Below, piece by piece: positions 23,970 to 34,833 of a stretch of 64,000 nucleotides of DNA. A program made the translations under genes and the position numbers. The notes under the pieces are model-generated. The model did no database searches and was not told the origin of the DNA. It saw only the letters and a program-made list of their open reading frames with translations. Each line of letters starts with the position of its first letter. The stretch's first letter is position 1. The DNA is taken from NCBI GenBank assembly GCA_033032865.1, contig JAWHQI010000024.1:1674001-1738000 (forward strand). The letters run 5' to 3'. The DNA is from Dactylorhiza incarnata. Lineage: Eukaryota > Streptophyta > Magnoliopsida > Asparagales > Orchidaceae.

Positions 23970-25480
23970 TTGGAGCATGAGGATGATGAATCACTTGGAG
24001 AAAAAGAAGAAGAAAAAGAAGAAGAAAAAGATGAGAAAGAAAATGAGATAGTAGAATATGTTCCTCCAAGCGTGTTGCAGTTCACTAAGGATCATCCAAA
24101 GGTGCTTGTGATAGGAGAACCATCAAAAGGGGTAAGTACTCGTTCTTCTTTACATGAGTCTTTTTCAAACCTTTGTTTCGTATCCAAAATAGAACCAAAA
24201 AACATTTCAACCGCTTTAAATGATGAATTTTGGTTTTTAGCTATGAATGATGAATTAAATCAATTTGAACGTAACAAGGTTTGGAATTTAGTAGAGAGGT
24301 CATCTAATTATCCGGTTATAGGAGTCAAATGGATTTTCAAAAACAAACTAGACGGTGAATCTAAAATTACATGGAATAAAGCTAGATTAGTTGCACAAGG
24401 GTATTCACAAATCGAAGGGGTAGATTTTGATGAAACTTTTGCACCCGTTCCTCTCCTTGAGTCTATTAGAATATTTCTTGCATTTGCGAGTTTTAAAAGA
24501 TTTAAATTATTTCAAATGGATGTTAAAAGTGCCTTTTGAACGAGATTATAAAAGAAGAAGTTTATGTAGAACAACCCCCCAGTTTTGTAAATGAAAATTT
24601 TTCAAACCATGTCTATAAGTTAGAAAAAGCGCTTTATGGATTAAAGCAAGCGCCACATGCTTGGAATGATAGATTGACATTATTTTTGATAAAGCACTGT
24701 TATAAAATGGGAAGCGCGAATAATACACTCTTCATTAAGAATTCAGATAATGATTTGATTATATTGCAAATTTATGTAGATGATATCATTTTTGGAGCCA
24801 CTAATGAAGAGTTATGTTATGAAGTAATTTTAGTGATGAAAAATGAATTTGAAATGAGCTTGGTAGGAGAACTCACTTATTTTCTAGGATTTCAAATCTC
24901 ACAAAAATAAGATGGTATATTTATTTGTCAAACTAAATATGCTCATGATATTCTTAAAAGATTTGGATTTGAAAGCCTCAAACAAGCTAATACACCAATG
25001 AGTGCATCACTAAAATTAGGAAAAGATGAAGCCGGTATTTCTATTGATCAAACATTATATAGAGGGATGATAGGCTCATTGTTATATTTAAGCGCATCTA
25101 GACCCGATATTATATTTTCCGTTTGCTTATGTGCTAGATTTCAAGCTAACCCAAAAGAATCAAATTTAAAAGCGGTGAAACGTATTTTTAGATATCTAAT
25201 CGGAACGTCTAGATTAGGCTTATGATATCCTCATAATGATTATTTTATTCTACACGGTTTTTTAGATTCGGACTATGCGGGATGTTCATTAGATCGTAAG
25301 AGCACTAGTGGAACGCGTCATTTTATAGGCCCCTCACTCGTATCATGGTCGAGTAGGAAATAGAATTCTCGCACTAGGTAGTTGTTGTGCGCAAGCCTTG
25401 TGGATGACCCAAACGTTAGAAGACTTTGGTGTTCATCTAAATAACATAGAATTAAAGTGTGACAACAAGAGCGCTATAGT
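23970..25480 (+). pseudogene. Element A reverse transcriptase and RNase H, 5' part
   Basis: An acidic linker rich in EKEEEK is followed by [56 protein letters not shown] and the intact active site QIYVDDIIFGA. LTYFLGFQISQK precedes a stop near 24908. RNase H text follows (SASRPDIIFSVCLCARFQ, DSDYAGC, WMTQTLEDFGVHLN, CDNKSAI) with further stops and shifts. It is cut at 25480 by the 3' LTR of B. Confidence 0.88.
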
Positions 25481-26260
25481 TGTTGAGTCCGAAATTGCAC
25501 CTCCGAAGGAAATCGGAGGCTGCGGGCTGTTGGTTACTTTTTGGTTAAAGAGAGTGAGACCGCTAGCAGCGGTTAAATCCAGACTTCGCCCATCACGGCG
25601 AAGGCCACTCCTGTGACGGGCTTTCCTTTGATTGAAAAGAAGCGGTTACAACGGGTTGCAGATACAGGAAAGTAGAAGCCGGCCGGTCAGACAGGTCACA
25701 AGACGGGAAACTCGAGACCGCAGCTCAAACAAGCGAGCTCCTGGATTTGAGTGTGCGTGCCTTGGGAACGTCGTCGCCCCCTATTTATAGGCTCGGGGGC
25801 CTGCCCGAACGGGCAGGGATAAAATAACCGCCTGCCCGAGTACAGGAGAATCGGGCAGGCGGTGACGGGATACAGAAAGGAGAAAAGTAATAAGTCGCGC
25901 GGTCTTGGCGGCTTGCTCTTCCAATCTGTCCTGGTCGGAGACTGAAGATGCTGCGATCAAGGCGATGATGCAACCCGGGCGGTCTCCGATTTGAGACCGC
26001 GGCTTGCCTTCTGGACGAGCCTTGGTAGTCTTCATGGTGCAACTCGGACGGTCTCCATCTTGAGACCGCGACTTGGACTTGTGCCTCAGAGATCTTCAAT
26101 CCTTGGAGGCGATCTGAATCCAACCAGACCGCCTAGCTTGTGTTGGTTGGTGCTGATGAACCCTGTTGGACCTGAACCGGGCGACTTGCATCCTCAGACC
26201 GCCCCGGTTTGTGAGAAAGGCCACCCAGAGGCGGTCTTCTGGGTAAACATAATCCCCACA
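25481..26260 (-). repeat. 3' LTR of element B, complete
   Basis: On the minus strand it runs from TGTGGGGATTATG at 26260 to GGACTCAACA at 25481, 780 bp. It matches 15967-16734 with scattered substitutions. The TATA-like CTATTTATAG lies at 25781-25790. Confidence 0.92.
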
Positions 26261-26433
26261 TATTTTCAGATCCCGAAGGAATTTTGAAAATATTAGTTCT
26301 AGCCGGGAGACCGCGCCCGCCTTGCACTCATGCCTATAAGATTGCCTGAGAGCTCTCCACTTTACATAATTCCTCTGAGATCACAGGACGCTACTCGCCG
26401 ATTGCGGTTAAGATTTTCCAGACCGGCGCCTCT

Positions 26434-28434
26434 TTGATCAAAATGAATTTCCTAGATTCCCTCCAAACCCGTGTGGATAAGGAAAGTGACCGAAAGAAGG
26501 ATGAAGAACGAAAGGAGAAGGATGCCGCCCGAAAGAGAAGGAAGGGTCACCGGTCTGAGAAGACAGGGCGGTCTCCCAAGGTGGAAACTTCTGTTCCTAA
26601 AAAGAACACTGGTGGAGAAAAGACCGCAGAGGAGAAAAAGGCCGCCGAGGAGTTGGAGGCCAGAAAAAGGGCTGCGGAGGAAGAGGCGACCAAGGCTAAA
26701 GCCGCAAAGGAAGAGGCGGCAAGAGCTAAAGCCGCGGAGGAAGAGGCGGCCAAGGCTAAAGCCGCGCAAGAAGAGGCAACAAAGGTTAAAGCTGCGGAGG
26801 AAGAGGCGGCAAAGGTTAAAGCCGCGGAGGAAGAGGCGGCGAGGGTGAAAGCCGCAGAGGAGAAGTCGGCAGAACTCGGTGCGGACCTCCCTACCTCTTC
26901 CTTTGACTTGGAGTTTACTCCGTCGGGGACTCCTCATATTAAGTTGAACGTCGAAGAGGAAGGAGAAGTCATTTCCTCTAAACCGGATTGGTTGCCTGCC
27001 TCGCCGGTGGTGATCCTTGAGGATGACTCTAGCCCTTCCAAGCAGGTCAACCCGGGATCGGGGAAGAAGAAGAGAAAAATGACCTATTCGGCGGCGGAGC
27101 GAGTCGCCAGGAAGCTTCAAAGATTAAAGGCTAAGAACAAGGCCTTCAAGAAACCAGCAGCGTCCTGTCTTCAGAGTGACCCGCGCGTGAAGGAGGAGAT
27201 CGTTGATCCAGCCACCCCCCTGTCAAATCGGACGGTCTTATTCCGGACTCCACGAATAGCGTGTCGATCGGTGGCATTCTCAGGGGAATGGATGATTTCC
27301 TGAAGCAAGACAAGTTACTCTCCAGTCCTGCGACTTCGAGCCTAGTTATCCCCCCTGGCGGGAATGCTGATGAACCCGAAGAGCCTGCCTCAAAGGAAGA
27401 TGACCCGACGATGACCGGGTTGCGTTTGATGAGAGAGAAGGTGGAGGAGAGGATGCAGGCCCTTGACAAGCCGCAACCACCAAATCCTTTAGCACCAGGT
27501 AAGCGCGATGCGGGCTGTAACTCTGTCCGCTTCTTCCTCCCGCGACCTCGAAAGAACGCTTTGCTGTTTAACCCGCTTCCGGGTTATTTTCCATCTGCGA
27601 CTCAAATTTCTGTTATCAAGAGAAAGCAGAATGAGCAGTTTTGGAGGGAGTAGCGCCGTAGGATGGATCCTGAACAATCGCGACAACCTGTGCATTCAGG
27701 CATTTTATCTTATAATACTCTGTCATATGTTTCACTTTTGTCTGTCCTAACCGCATTCTTCCTTCTTCTCTACAGACAAACCGAAAGAAGTAATGAGGCC
27801 AGGCGACCTTGTATCTAGCCTTCCGTCATTGTCTCAGGCGCCAAGCCTCGCACAGAGCTCAAACTCTGGGCAGGAGGAGCTTGCCAACTTTCAACACCTT
27901 CTAAGAGGCTTAGAGGTGAAGGTAAGGGAGATTGAAGGCCGAGAAGAAGCCGCCCGGGTTGCTCTGGAGGTCGAGAAGAAGGAGCGGCAAGAGGAACAAC
28001 AGGCACTTGGGGCTCAGCTGGAGGCCGCGCGGGCCGCACTTGAGGCCGAGAAGAAAGCACGGCCGGAGAGGGAGAAGGAGCTGGCGACTCAGCTTGAAAT
28101 CAAGAAGAAGACGTGACTTGATAAGGAAAAGATGCTAGTAGAGCAGCTCACCTCCATAACCGCGCATGGCTAGATAAGGAAAAGAAAAAAGGCCTCGAAG
28201 TTTGAGGAAGACTACAAATATTACCAAGAGAAATATCTTCGCTTGACCAGGGAAGTCGGCGGAAGCCGGTGCCCTGTTAATGATGAAAGGATGAGGATAT
28301 CGAACCGCTCGGCTGCTGGGGCGAGCTCAAATCCCCCGCCAGTCAGGGCAGCCGATCCTGCTACTAATGAGTCCGTCGGGGCTCCTTCTGCTCGTACGGT
28401 TCCTACTGTACGGATAGAACGGGATGCCGCGTGA
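26434..28434 (+). pseudogene. Element B antisense ORF-a: charged repeat protein, spliced
   Basis: On the strand opposite to B pol, the frame opens MIKMNFLDSLQTRVDKESDR (26434; a second in-frame ATG follows at 26443). A very basic/acidic region has 10-residue repeats (AAEEEAAKAK type, about 26670-26870), then a serine/proline and basic segment. A frame change near 27210 leads to MSIGGILRGMDDFLKQDK and PGGNADEPEEPASKED. A plausible intron (CCAG/GTAAGC at 27498/27499 to TACAG at about 27774) joins it to a long coiled coil (LEVKVREIEGREEAARV, REKELATQLEIKKK). The last part (28243-28434) is open in another frame. Role unknown; such antisense frames occur in Tat elements such as Grande. Coding potential is supported by the splice sites and low stop density. 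Confidence 0.55.
26670..26870 (+). repeat. 30-bp tandem repeat encoding AAEEEAxxxK
   Basis: About six to seven copies of a 30-bp unit of the form GCCGCGGAGGAAGAGGCGGC plus ten more bases are in frame with antisense ORF-a. They encode an alanine-glutamate-lysine rich helix. Substitutions between copies are mostly conservative. Confidence 0.85.
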
Positions 28435-29077
28435 CTTCATAGCATGCCCAATCATCTTCAGTATCATTCAAGCCAGATATATAGTCTTCTTATTCAAACC
28501 GGAGACTAGGTCGCTCGTCTTCATCGCGAAGATCCCTCTCTGGAGCATCATCAGCCGTGAACGGCTTTTAACTTTGAGAACAATATTTGTAATATTTTTT
28601 CGTTTGCTTCTCGAGACGATCTGATGATTGGGTCTGTTGGACAATATCTTCCTTTAATACTTTCTGATGCGCATATAATCCGTGCGATTTGTGTTTAAGT
28701 AATCTAGGCTTTTGCCTTCATAATCCGAATTGTTATGCAGGTCGCACGACCTGCGCTAAATGCTTGAGATTTTTGTTGAACTTTACTAACATGATGATTG
28801 CGGACTGCTGTCCGATCGGCTTACTCTTCTTATCAGCGGCTTTTCCATTCAATTTATTTAATATACAAGGTCCAGACCGAGCGGTTACAAAGTATGTGGT
28901 TGCGGTCTGACTTGTCTATGTGCAAACCATTGTATATTCTTGCTATCTGCATTAGTTGAGCTAGTGTTGCGATATAACCGCGCGGTTTGATTCTATATCC
29001 GCCCCATATTTTTACTATTTGCAGATCGCTGGCTCTATAAGTAGTAACCATTACGGAGACTCATTCATGTTTTTAAA

Positions 29078-30913
29078 ATGGCGCGAGCTAAGAGCAAGTC
29101 GAAGCGGTCTGAGAAGATCCATGTGGTCCAAACTGATGCGGCCTCTGCTTTCCGGTCAGCCGATCATAAAGAATGTCGTTTAACTCAAGGCGAGTTGGAC
29201 GACTTTATAAAAGAGTATATGGTTGGAAGTAATCTAACCGCCCGACTTCCATCACACGACGAGCGGATTAACTCCTCGTCTTCCACAAAGATTGTCGTCC
29301 CCATTGACCACTTCAAATACGGCTTTAGATTCCCCACGCCACTCGATGTCATTACTATTTTTGTTCACTATGGGGTTGTGCCCGGACAACTCCCGCCGAA
29401 TTCCATTGCTTCTATCTATAGTTTTATCTCATATCTGCGGTCAGAATGAGTCAAGTTTTCAATTTCCCTGTTCCGAAAATTCTTCTCTGTGCGGTCTATT
29501 CCGGACGCCGGAAGCTCCATTTTCAGAGGTCATATTTATTTCAGATGCCGGGGGATGAAAGTCGTCAATATCGCGAACAAGGTGGCGAGTTGGTCTGAAC
29601 GATACATAATGTTCGAAGGCCCCCTTGGGTTATTGCAAGTCAACCCGCAGACGAGGAGTGCGGCGGATTTTCAATTGTTCAAGCTTGGAGAGGCCGAGAA
29701 AGAGATCTTTGAATCTCTTGAGAATGAACGGCTTAACGCGAATCACTACATTTCGCTTTTCGCGGAGCTGGCAGACGTCCACCCTGAGGATAGTAAGCTT
29801 TTCTCAACTCGTTACTCTATGATCGTGCAGACTATTTTTCTAAGTTTTCAGTTTTTGCAGCCGCCACCGTTGTTCCTCTGAATAAATCGGTCAGTCCGGC
29901 CGACCTGGTTCTAACCCAAAGGGAGAAGCGGCAGAGGAAGAGCGACCCACAGTCATCTGATGAGGAGGGACCGACCTCCTCAGGCGAGTTTGAGCTTCTT
30001 CGCTCTTGTAGCAATCCGCGCGACCTGCGGGGCAAGCCGACAATCCTTTGGCACAAGGATGGGGAGTGTGTGCAAGTATCTACCGCTCTCCCATTCTGGG
30101 GGAGCGACAAGATTAGCCGACATTCACTAGCCACTGGAGCTGCTATGTATGGTCGGAAAACTTTGAAGAGGCTGAAGAAGATTCCTGAAGAAGAGCTCTC
30201 CCGAGTAGCCGCACAGGCCGGTGCATGGGGCTTTGCGGCTAACCACTTCATGGCGCTCTCATATAAGCAGCTAGTCTCAGCCCACACTTACTTGGAGAAG
30301 AAGTCCGCCGACCAGGCTGACGAAATCACCAGATTGAAAGAGATCATAGCAGTAAGTCGTTTGACGAATATTTCGGGCTTATCATTTTCAGGCCTAGCGA
30401 TCAGACTCTTATTTCTTTTCATAGCATAAATATGATATGGACAACCCGGACTTCCAGGACGAGGTCTTCCCTCATGTTGCCAAAGGGATTGACGGTGCCC
30501 TAGATCGCCTGAGAGGTCGGGATGGCCTGGCTGAGGGCTTTGAAGATACCACCTTCTCGGACCTTTATCCTGGCCTGAAGGACAAACTAGACGAAGTAAC
30601 CCGCCAAGCCAAGGGGAAGGACAAAGCCGAGTCCAGTAGTTCAGAGGAAGAGAGTGATGACGAAGAGGTCGTAAAAGAACCCGCAGCGGTTGCTGAAGAA
30701 GAAGAAGATGGCTCAGATGCAAAGTCCAGCGATTCTGATGAAACCGGGCGGTCTAAGTCCCGCAAGTTGGGCGGCTCGGGTAGCTCAAGTAGCTCGGGTA
30801 GCAGTTTCTCAGGTTCTTCATCTTCCAGCAAAGGATACTCGCCAGACGTAGACATAGATGGCAGTGAAGGTTCAAGTTCTCCTGCGGCCAAAAAGCTCAA
30901 ACCGGACGAGTAG
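29078..30913 (+). pseudogene. Element B antisense ORF-b: gypsy-associated transposon protein (Transposase_28-like)
   Basis: The frame opens MARAKSKSKRSEKIHVVQTD, basic at the start, and has FPTPLDVITIFVHYGVVPGQ followed by LPPNSIASIYSFISYL. This pattern resembles the plant family called putative gypsy type transposon (PF04195). After a shift near 29450 it continues with ADFQLFKLGEAEKEIF (29489-29881). Then IPEEELSRVAAQAGAWGFAA and a coiled coil (30070-30360) follow, with a possible intron at about 30351-30430. The C-terminus (30437-30913) is acidic and serine-rich, ending KKLKPDE. Function unknown; the acidic tail and basic start suggest a nuclear or chromatin role by inference only. Confidence 0.55.
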
Positions 30914-31914
30914 CTGTAATTGTTATTTTGTTTTTATTTTACATGGCCAACGGCTTGGTTTTGTTAGCTGGTCAGTCACAAAACAATGTAAAGACATTTT
31001 GATGATGAAATGGAAAGTTTTTACCTGTCTAATTGTTCGTTTTCTGCAACTTACTTGCATTTGTTGCGGTCTTCTTTCTTTTAACCAGGTCGTGCGGTTT
31101 AATAGTAACCCGGTCGGTCAGAGCGTTGAACTTCATAGAATTCCAGTTAAGTAGCCACTTGAACATTTGAAAACCTGTTCGCACGGCTCGTTTCTTCGAT
31201 CCGGATTAAGCGAATTTGATATATCCCGAAAAAGTATCAATTATGATATTTTGATGCGTAGTCGACGCGGTTTAAATATATAATTGAGCGGATAGAAATT
31301 CAAGCCCTGCCTCATCTTATTATGAATGCCTCGTAATAACCAGAAAACCGAACATAACCTAAGTCGCGCGATTATTATCCGGCTTTTCATAATTGCTTCA
31401 CAAGATAGAAAATGTCAAGTCATAAGAAAACAATCAACAGGTCGCGCGGCTAGCATTTAATCCAAACGATTTATGTAGCTCAGATTTCTGTAAGATTAGC
31501 TGATAAATCTGCGCGGTCTATATATACTTCGGGCGGTTAGTGACTTGATATTCGTAATGATCTCCATTCCACAAGAACCATAATTGCTTAACTGTGAAGA
31601 GCCCATTATTAACCGAACGGATCGAATTAATACCCACAAGGATGATAGATCTACAAATCAAATGGTGAGACCGACCGGTCATGGTTATGCTTGATCCCCT
31701 AGTACCTGCCTTATGGCATTTTATGATATCCTGCTTATTTAAAACCGATCGGTTTCACAACCAGACCACCCGATAACTTATGGCATTTTCAAACCGTAAG
31801 GTTTTAAAAAAACAAACCGCCCGGTCTGCGATATGCCTGTAGAAATCCTGTTTTCTCCTCAAATGGTCCAGAAGGACCATACGAGACGAGATAAGTCCCT
31901 GTAATGCGGTTAAA
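30914..31914. other. Element B 3' noncoding region rich in CGGTCT-type motifs
   Basis: No coding frame is visible. The stretch contains many short GC motifs in AT-rich surroundings, such as GACCGACCGGTC near 31672 and ACCGCCCGGTCTGCG near 31816. These match the motif family of the B LTR. Confidence 0.5.
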
Positions 31915-32350
31915 AGTAGCTACAGACTCAGATGACCAAGTGGGCAGGTGGGCCTAGGCGGCGACCATTGCTTTCCTCAGATGGTCATAAGAGTTGTAGA
32001 AATAAAGAAAAAAGATAAGTACAGACTCAGATGACCAAGTGGGCAAGTGGGCCTAGGCGACGACCATTGCTTTCCTCAAGTGGTCATAAGGGATGTAAAC
32101 GACTCAACTGCTCTCCTGCCTAGGGTTACAAGCCGAGTTGATCAATTGGGCAGGTGTGGTTATGCCGCAGGGGCTTTACCGACATTGCTTTCCTTAGAGA
32201 GATCAACTCAGTTGTGGGTCCCGCTTAGGCATCGCTTGAGAGTACCTAGGAGTATTCGATGGTCACAGACTAAGATGATCAGTTGGGCAGGTGTGGTTAT
32301 GCCGCGAAAGCTATACCGACATTGCTTTCCTCAGAAAGATCATCAAAGCT
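31915..32350. repeat. Direct repeats in B 3' region
   Basis: The text ACAGACTCAGATGACCAAGT with GTGGGCCTAGGC starts near 31921 and 32020. A diverged form with GATCAATTGGGCAGGTGTGG starts near 32137, and one with GATCAGTTGGGCAGG near 32275. Each unit carries a downstream CATTGCTTTCCT and an inverted GATGGTCAT or GATCAAC, so each unit can fold. Such 3' tandem repeats are common in Tat elements. Confidence 0.8.
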
Positions 32351-32517
32351 GTAACTATATCCCTCTCGGGGCATGATAGAGCCAACATTCACCTAGACCT
32401 CCCTTGATGCAGGGGTGTGTCGGATATCAGCCGGGATCCAAGGTTCCGAAGACCACCGCACGGGAATTGGCAAGCTACCACTACATGTGTGCGAAAACTC
32501 CCCGCCACACATGATCT

Positions 32518-33608
32518 TCATGGTTTTACGCTAATGACTACAATCCGAGGGGGTTCGAGCAGAACTTGGCGATGTCTCCGCAGTTCAGTGAGGGAGATAT
32601 ATAAAAAAGTTATAAGAATCACCAGACAGGGAGAAGTGTCAGTATGAGACTTTTCATTGAATATCCAAAAAATGCAAGAAATGGAGAAGACATTTTCAGG
32701 ATAGAACTGTTTAAGATCGTCACCGCTCCAGGTGTGTGAGATGTCCTCTCCTTCGCTCATCTGGAGGCGATAGGCCCCGCTTTTTAGCACCTCCTTGACA
32801 ATGAAAGGTCCAGCCCAGTTGGGATTTAATTTTCCAACGTTGCCTGTTCTGGCCGCTGCATCAACTTTCTTTAGCACAATGTCCCCGACTGCAAAATGTT
32901 TTATCCTGACATTCCTGTCAAAGTACTTGGTCATTCTCCTTTTTATTTCCTCCTGTCTGATTGTTGCCTCATCCTGAAGCTCTTCGATCAGATCCAGACG
33001 GTATTTGATGGCTTTGTCATTATGCTCTATCCACGCTTCTTCTCCCTCCCTTGCATACACAACTCTGGGAGTAACCACTTCAAACTCTATAGGGATAACC
33101 GCCTCTGAACCATAAGTCAAATTGAAATGTGTTTCTCATGTAGCTGAGGATGGAGTAGTACGAAGAGTCCAAAGGATAGAAGGAATTTGCTCTGCCCAAT
33201 TTCCCTTTTGATTTAGCACCCTTTTCATCAGAAGATATTGGATTTGTTTGTTAGCTGCCTCCACCTGACCATTGCTTCTGGGATGATGCACTGAGGAGAA
33301 TCGAAGATGAATTCCAATCTGGTCACAGAAGCTTATCATTTCTGAATTGTTGAATTATGGGCCATTATCAGTGATAATTGCCAGCGGGATTTCGTGCCGA
33401 CAAACTATCTCTCCCCAGATGAAGTTCCTGATGACTTGGGTTGTAGTTTTTGCCAATGTCTTCGCTTCAATCCACTTGCTGAAATAGTCAATCATTACAA
33501 TGATAAAACGACGCGGCCACTAGCTATTGGGAAGGGTCCGATTAGATCCATCCCCAAAACTGCGAAGGGCCACGGTGCGGTAATTGATCTAAGCGATTGA
33601 GCAGGCAG
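32518..33608 (-). pseudogene. Element B integrase core and C-terminal domain
   Basis: On the minus strand the catalytic core is broken (about 33350-33600), then FCDQIGIHLRFSSVHHPRSN with the GQVEAANKQIQYLL helix that holds the third acidic residue. After an in-frame stop comes MTYGSEAVIPIEF and the C-terminal domain (GDIVLKKVDAAARTG, LNPNWAGPFIVKEVL, AYRLQM). This is typical Tat/Athila type integrase. Stops near 33130 and 33350 inactivate it. Confidence 0.88.
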
Positions 33609-34833
33609 ATGCTAAAGAGGGGCAAACTTTTGACACTGAACACATCGCTTGGCGAATGCTTCAGCATCTTTCCTCATGGTTGGCCAGAAATACCCCTGCC
33701 TCAAGATTCTTTTCTCTAAAGTCTTTACCCCTGAATGGCTGCCACATTCCCCGGAATGAACTTCCTGAAGTATGGTCGGAACTTCTTCCTCCGAAACACG
33801 CCGTGCTGAAGGAGAAATCAACGTTTTCCTATATAAGATTCCCGCTATCAGGTAGTAATATGTCGTCTTTCTTTTGAATTTTCTTTTGTCTTTAATAGAT
33901 TGATGAAACTCTCTTTTTGATAGATATAGATCATAAGGATCTTTCCAAGAAGGATGCTGATCGATTTGCATGAGTTCACCCTCCTCTGTTGCCGGATGAA
34001 AAAGTTCAGAGGTCACTCCCCCCGACGGAAGACTGAATTTTGACAACTCATCTGCTTCCTTATTTTGTGTTCTTGGAATATGCTCGATAAAGAATGACTT
34101 GAATCTTCCAATCTCCTTTTTGGCTAGCAGCAGATACTTCCTCAGAATCGGCTCCCTTGTTTTGTAGTTCCCCAGAACCTGAGAGGCCATTACCAGTGAA
34201 TCAGTTTTAACATGTACGTGTTCTATGCCCAGTTCTTTTGCAAGCCTCAGACCAGCCAGAAGTGCCTCATATTCTGCCTGATTATTCGTAACTGGAAAGA
34301 AGAATTTGATAGCTTGCTCCAGCTTGATGCCATTTGGACTGATTAAAACTACTCCGGCTCCCACAGAGTTTTTACCAGAAGCCCCATCCACGTAAACAAC
34401 TCAAGCCAAAGGAGATCTTTCCACTTGTTCAGGACTAGATTCAGTTGTATCAACCAAGAAATCTGCCAAGACCTGTGCTTTGATCGTCGTTCTAGGGATG
34501 TAAGATATTTCAAACTCGCTTAATTCAATAGCCCATTTGGTCAGCCTTCCTGAGTGATCTGGCTTTTCAAGGATGCTTTTCAGAGGATGATCGGTGATTA
34601 CTTGGATAGGATGGGCCTGAAAATAAGAACGAAGCCTCCGCGATGACATGACCAAAGCCAGAGCTAGTTTCTCTAAGATCGAATATCTGGTTTCTGCATC
34701 CTTGAGGATATGGCTGACATAGTAGATCGAAAACCGTTTCTTCCGGACGAGGACAGAACTTATCGCATCTGGGCCGACCCCCAAGTATAAGAATAATATT
34801 TCTCCTTCATGGGGACTTTGGAGTAGTGGGGGG
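33609..34833 (-). pseudogene. Element B RNase H, archaeal-type RNase H and integrase zinc finger
   Basis: From 34833 the frame reads PPLLQSPHEGEILFLYLGVG and then RNase H text (TRYSILEKLALALVMSSRRL, VITDHPLKSILEKPD). One stop near 34395 separates this from a second RNase H (MDGASGKNSVGAGVVLI, NNQAEYEALLAGLRLAKELG, VKTDSLVMASQVLG, RTQNKEADELSKF), the archaeal type typical of Tat elements. The INT zinc finger HX3H-type with CVQC (HSGVKTLEKRILRQGYFW) closes the 259-residue frame. RNase H motifs DGASG, E and D are intact. Confidence 0.9.

Larger units (their letters stand above)
20164..25480 (+). mobile_element. Element A, 5' fragment, inverted relative to its 3' fragment
   Basis: It contains the end of the 5' LTR, primer-binding site, gag, protease, INT, RT and the first part of RNase H on the plus strand. 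It ends at CDNKSAI where B's 3' LTR begins (25481). The remaining 3' end of A is at 12643-15966 on the minus strand. Confidence 0.88.
25481..34833 (-). mobile_element. Element B, 3' fragment, inverted relative to its 5' fragment
   Basis: On the minus strand from 34833 it reads RNase H, archaeal-type RNase H, integrase, a long 3' region with antisense frames and direct repeats, then the 3' LTR ending at 25481. Dual RNase H plus antisense frames before the 3' LTR are hallmarks of the Tat lineage of Ty3/gypsy. Joined to 15967-20163 it would give an element of about 13.5 kb. Confidence 0.88.

Noticed and set aside
26452..27120. 222-residue minus-strand frame rich in Leu/Phe/Arg
   Set aside because: Shadow of the AAEEEAxxxK repeats of antisense ORF-a.
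30565..30900. 111-residue minus-strand serine/leucine-rich frame
   Set aside because: Shadow of the acidic serine-rich tail of ORF-b.
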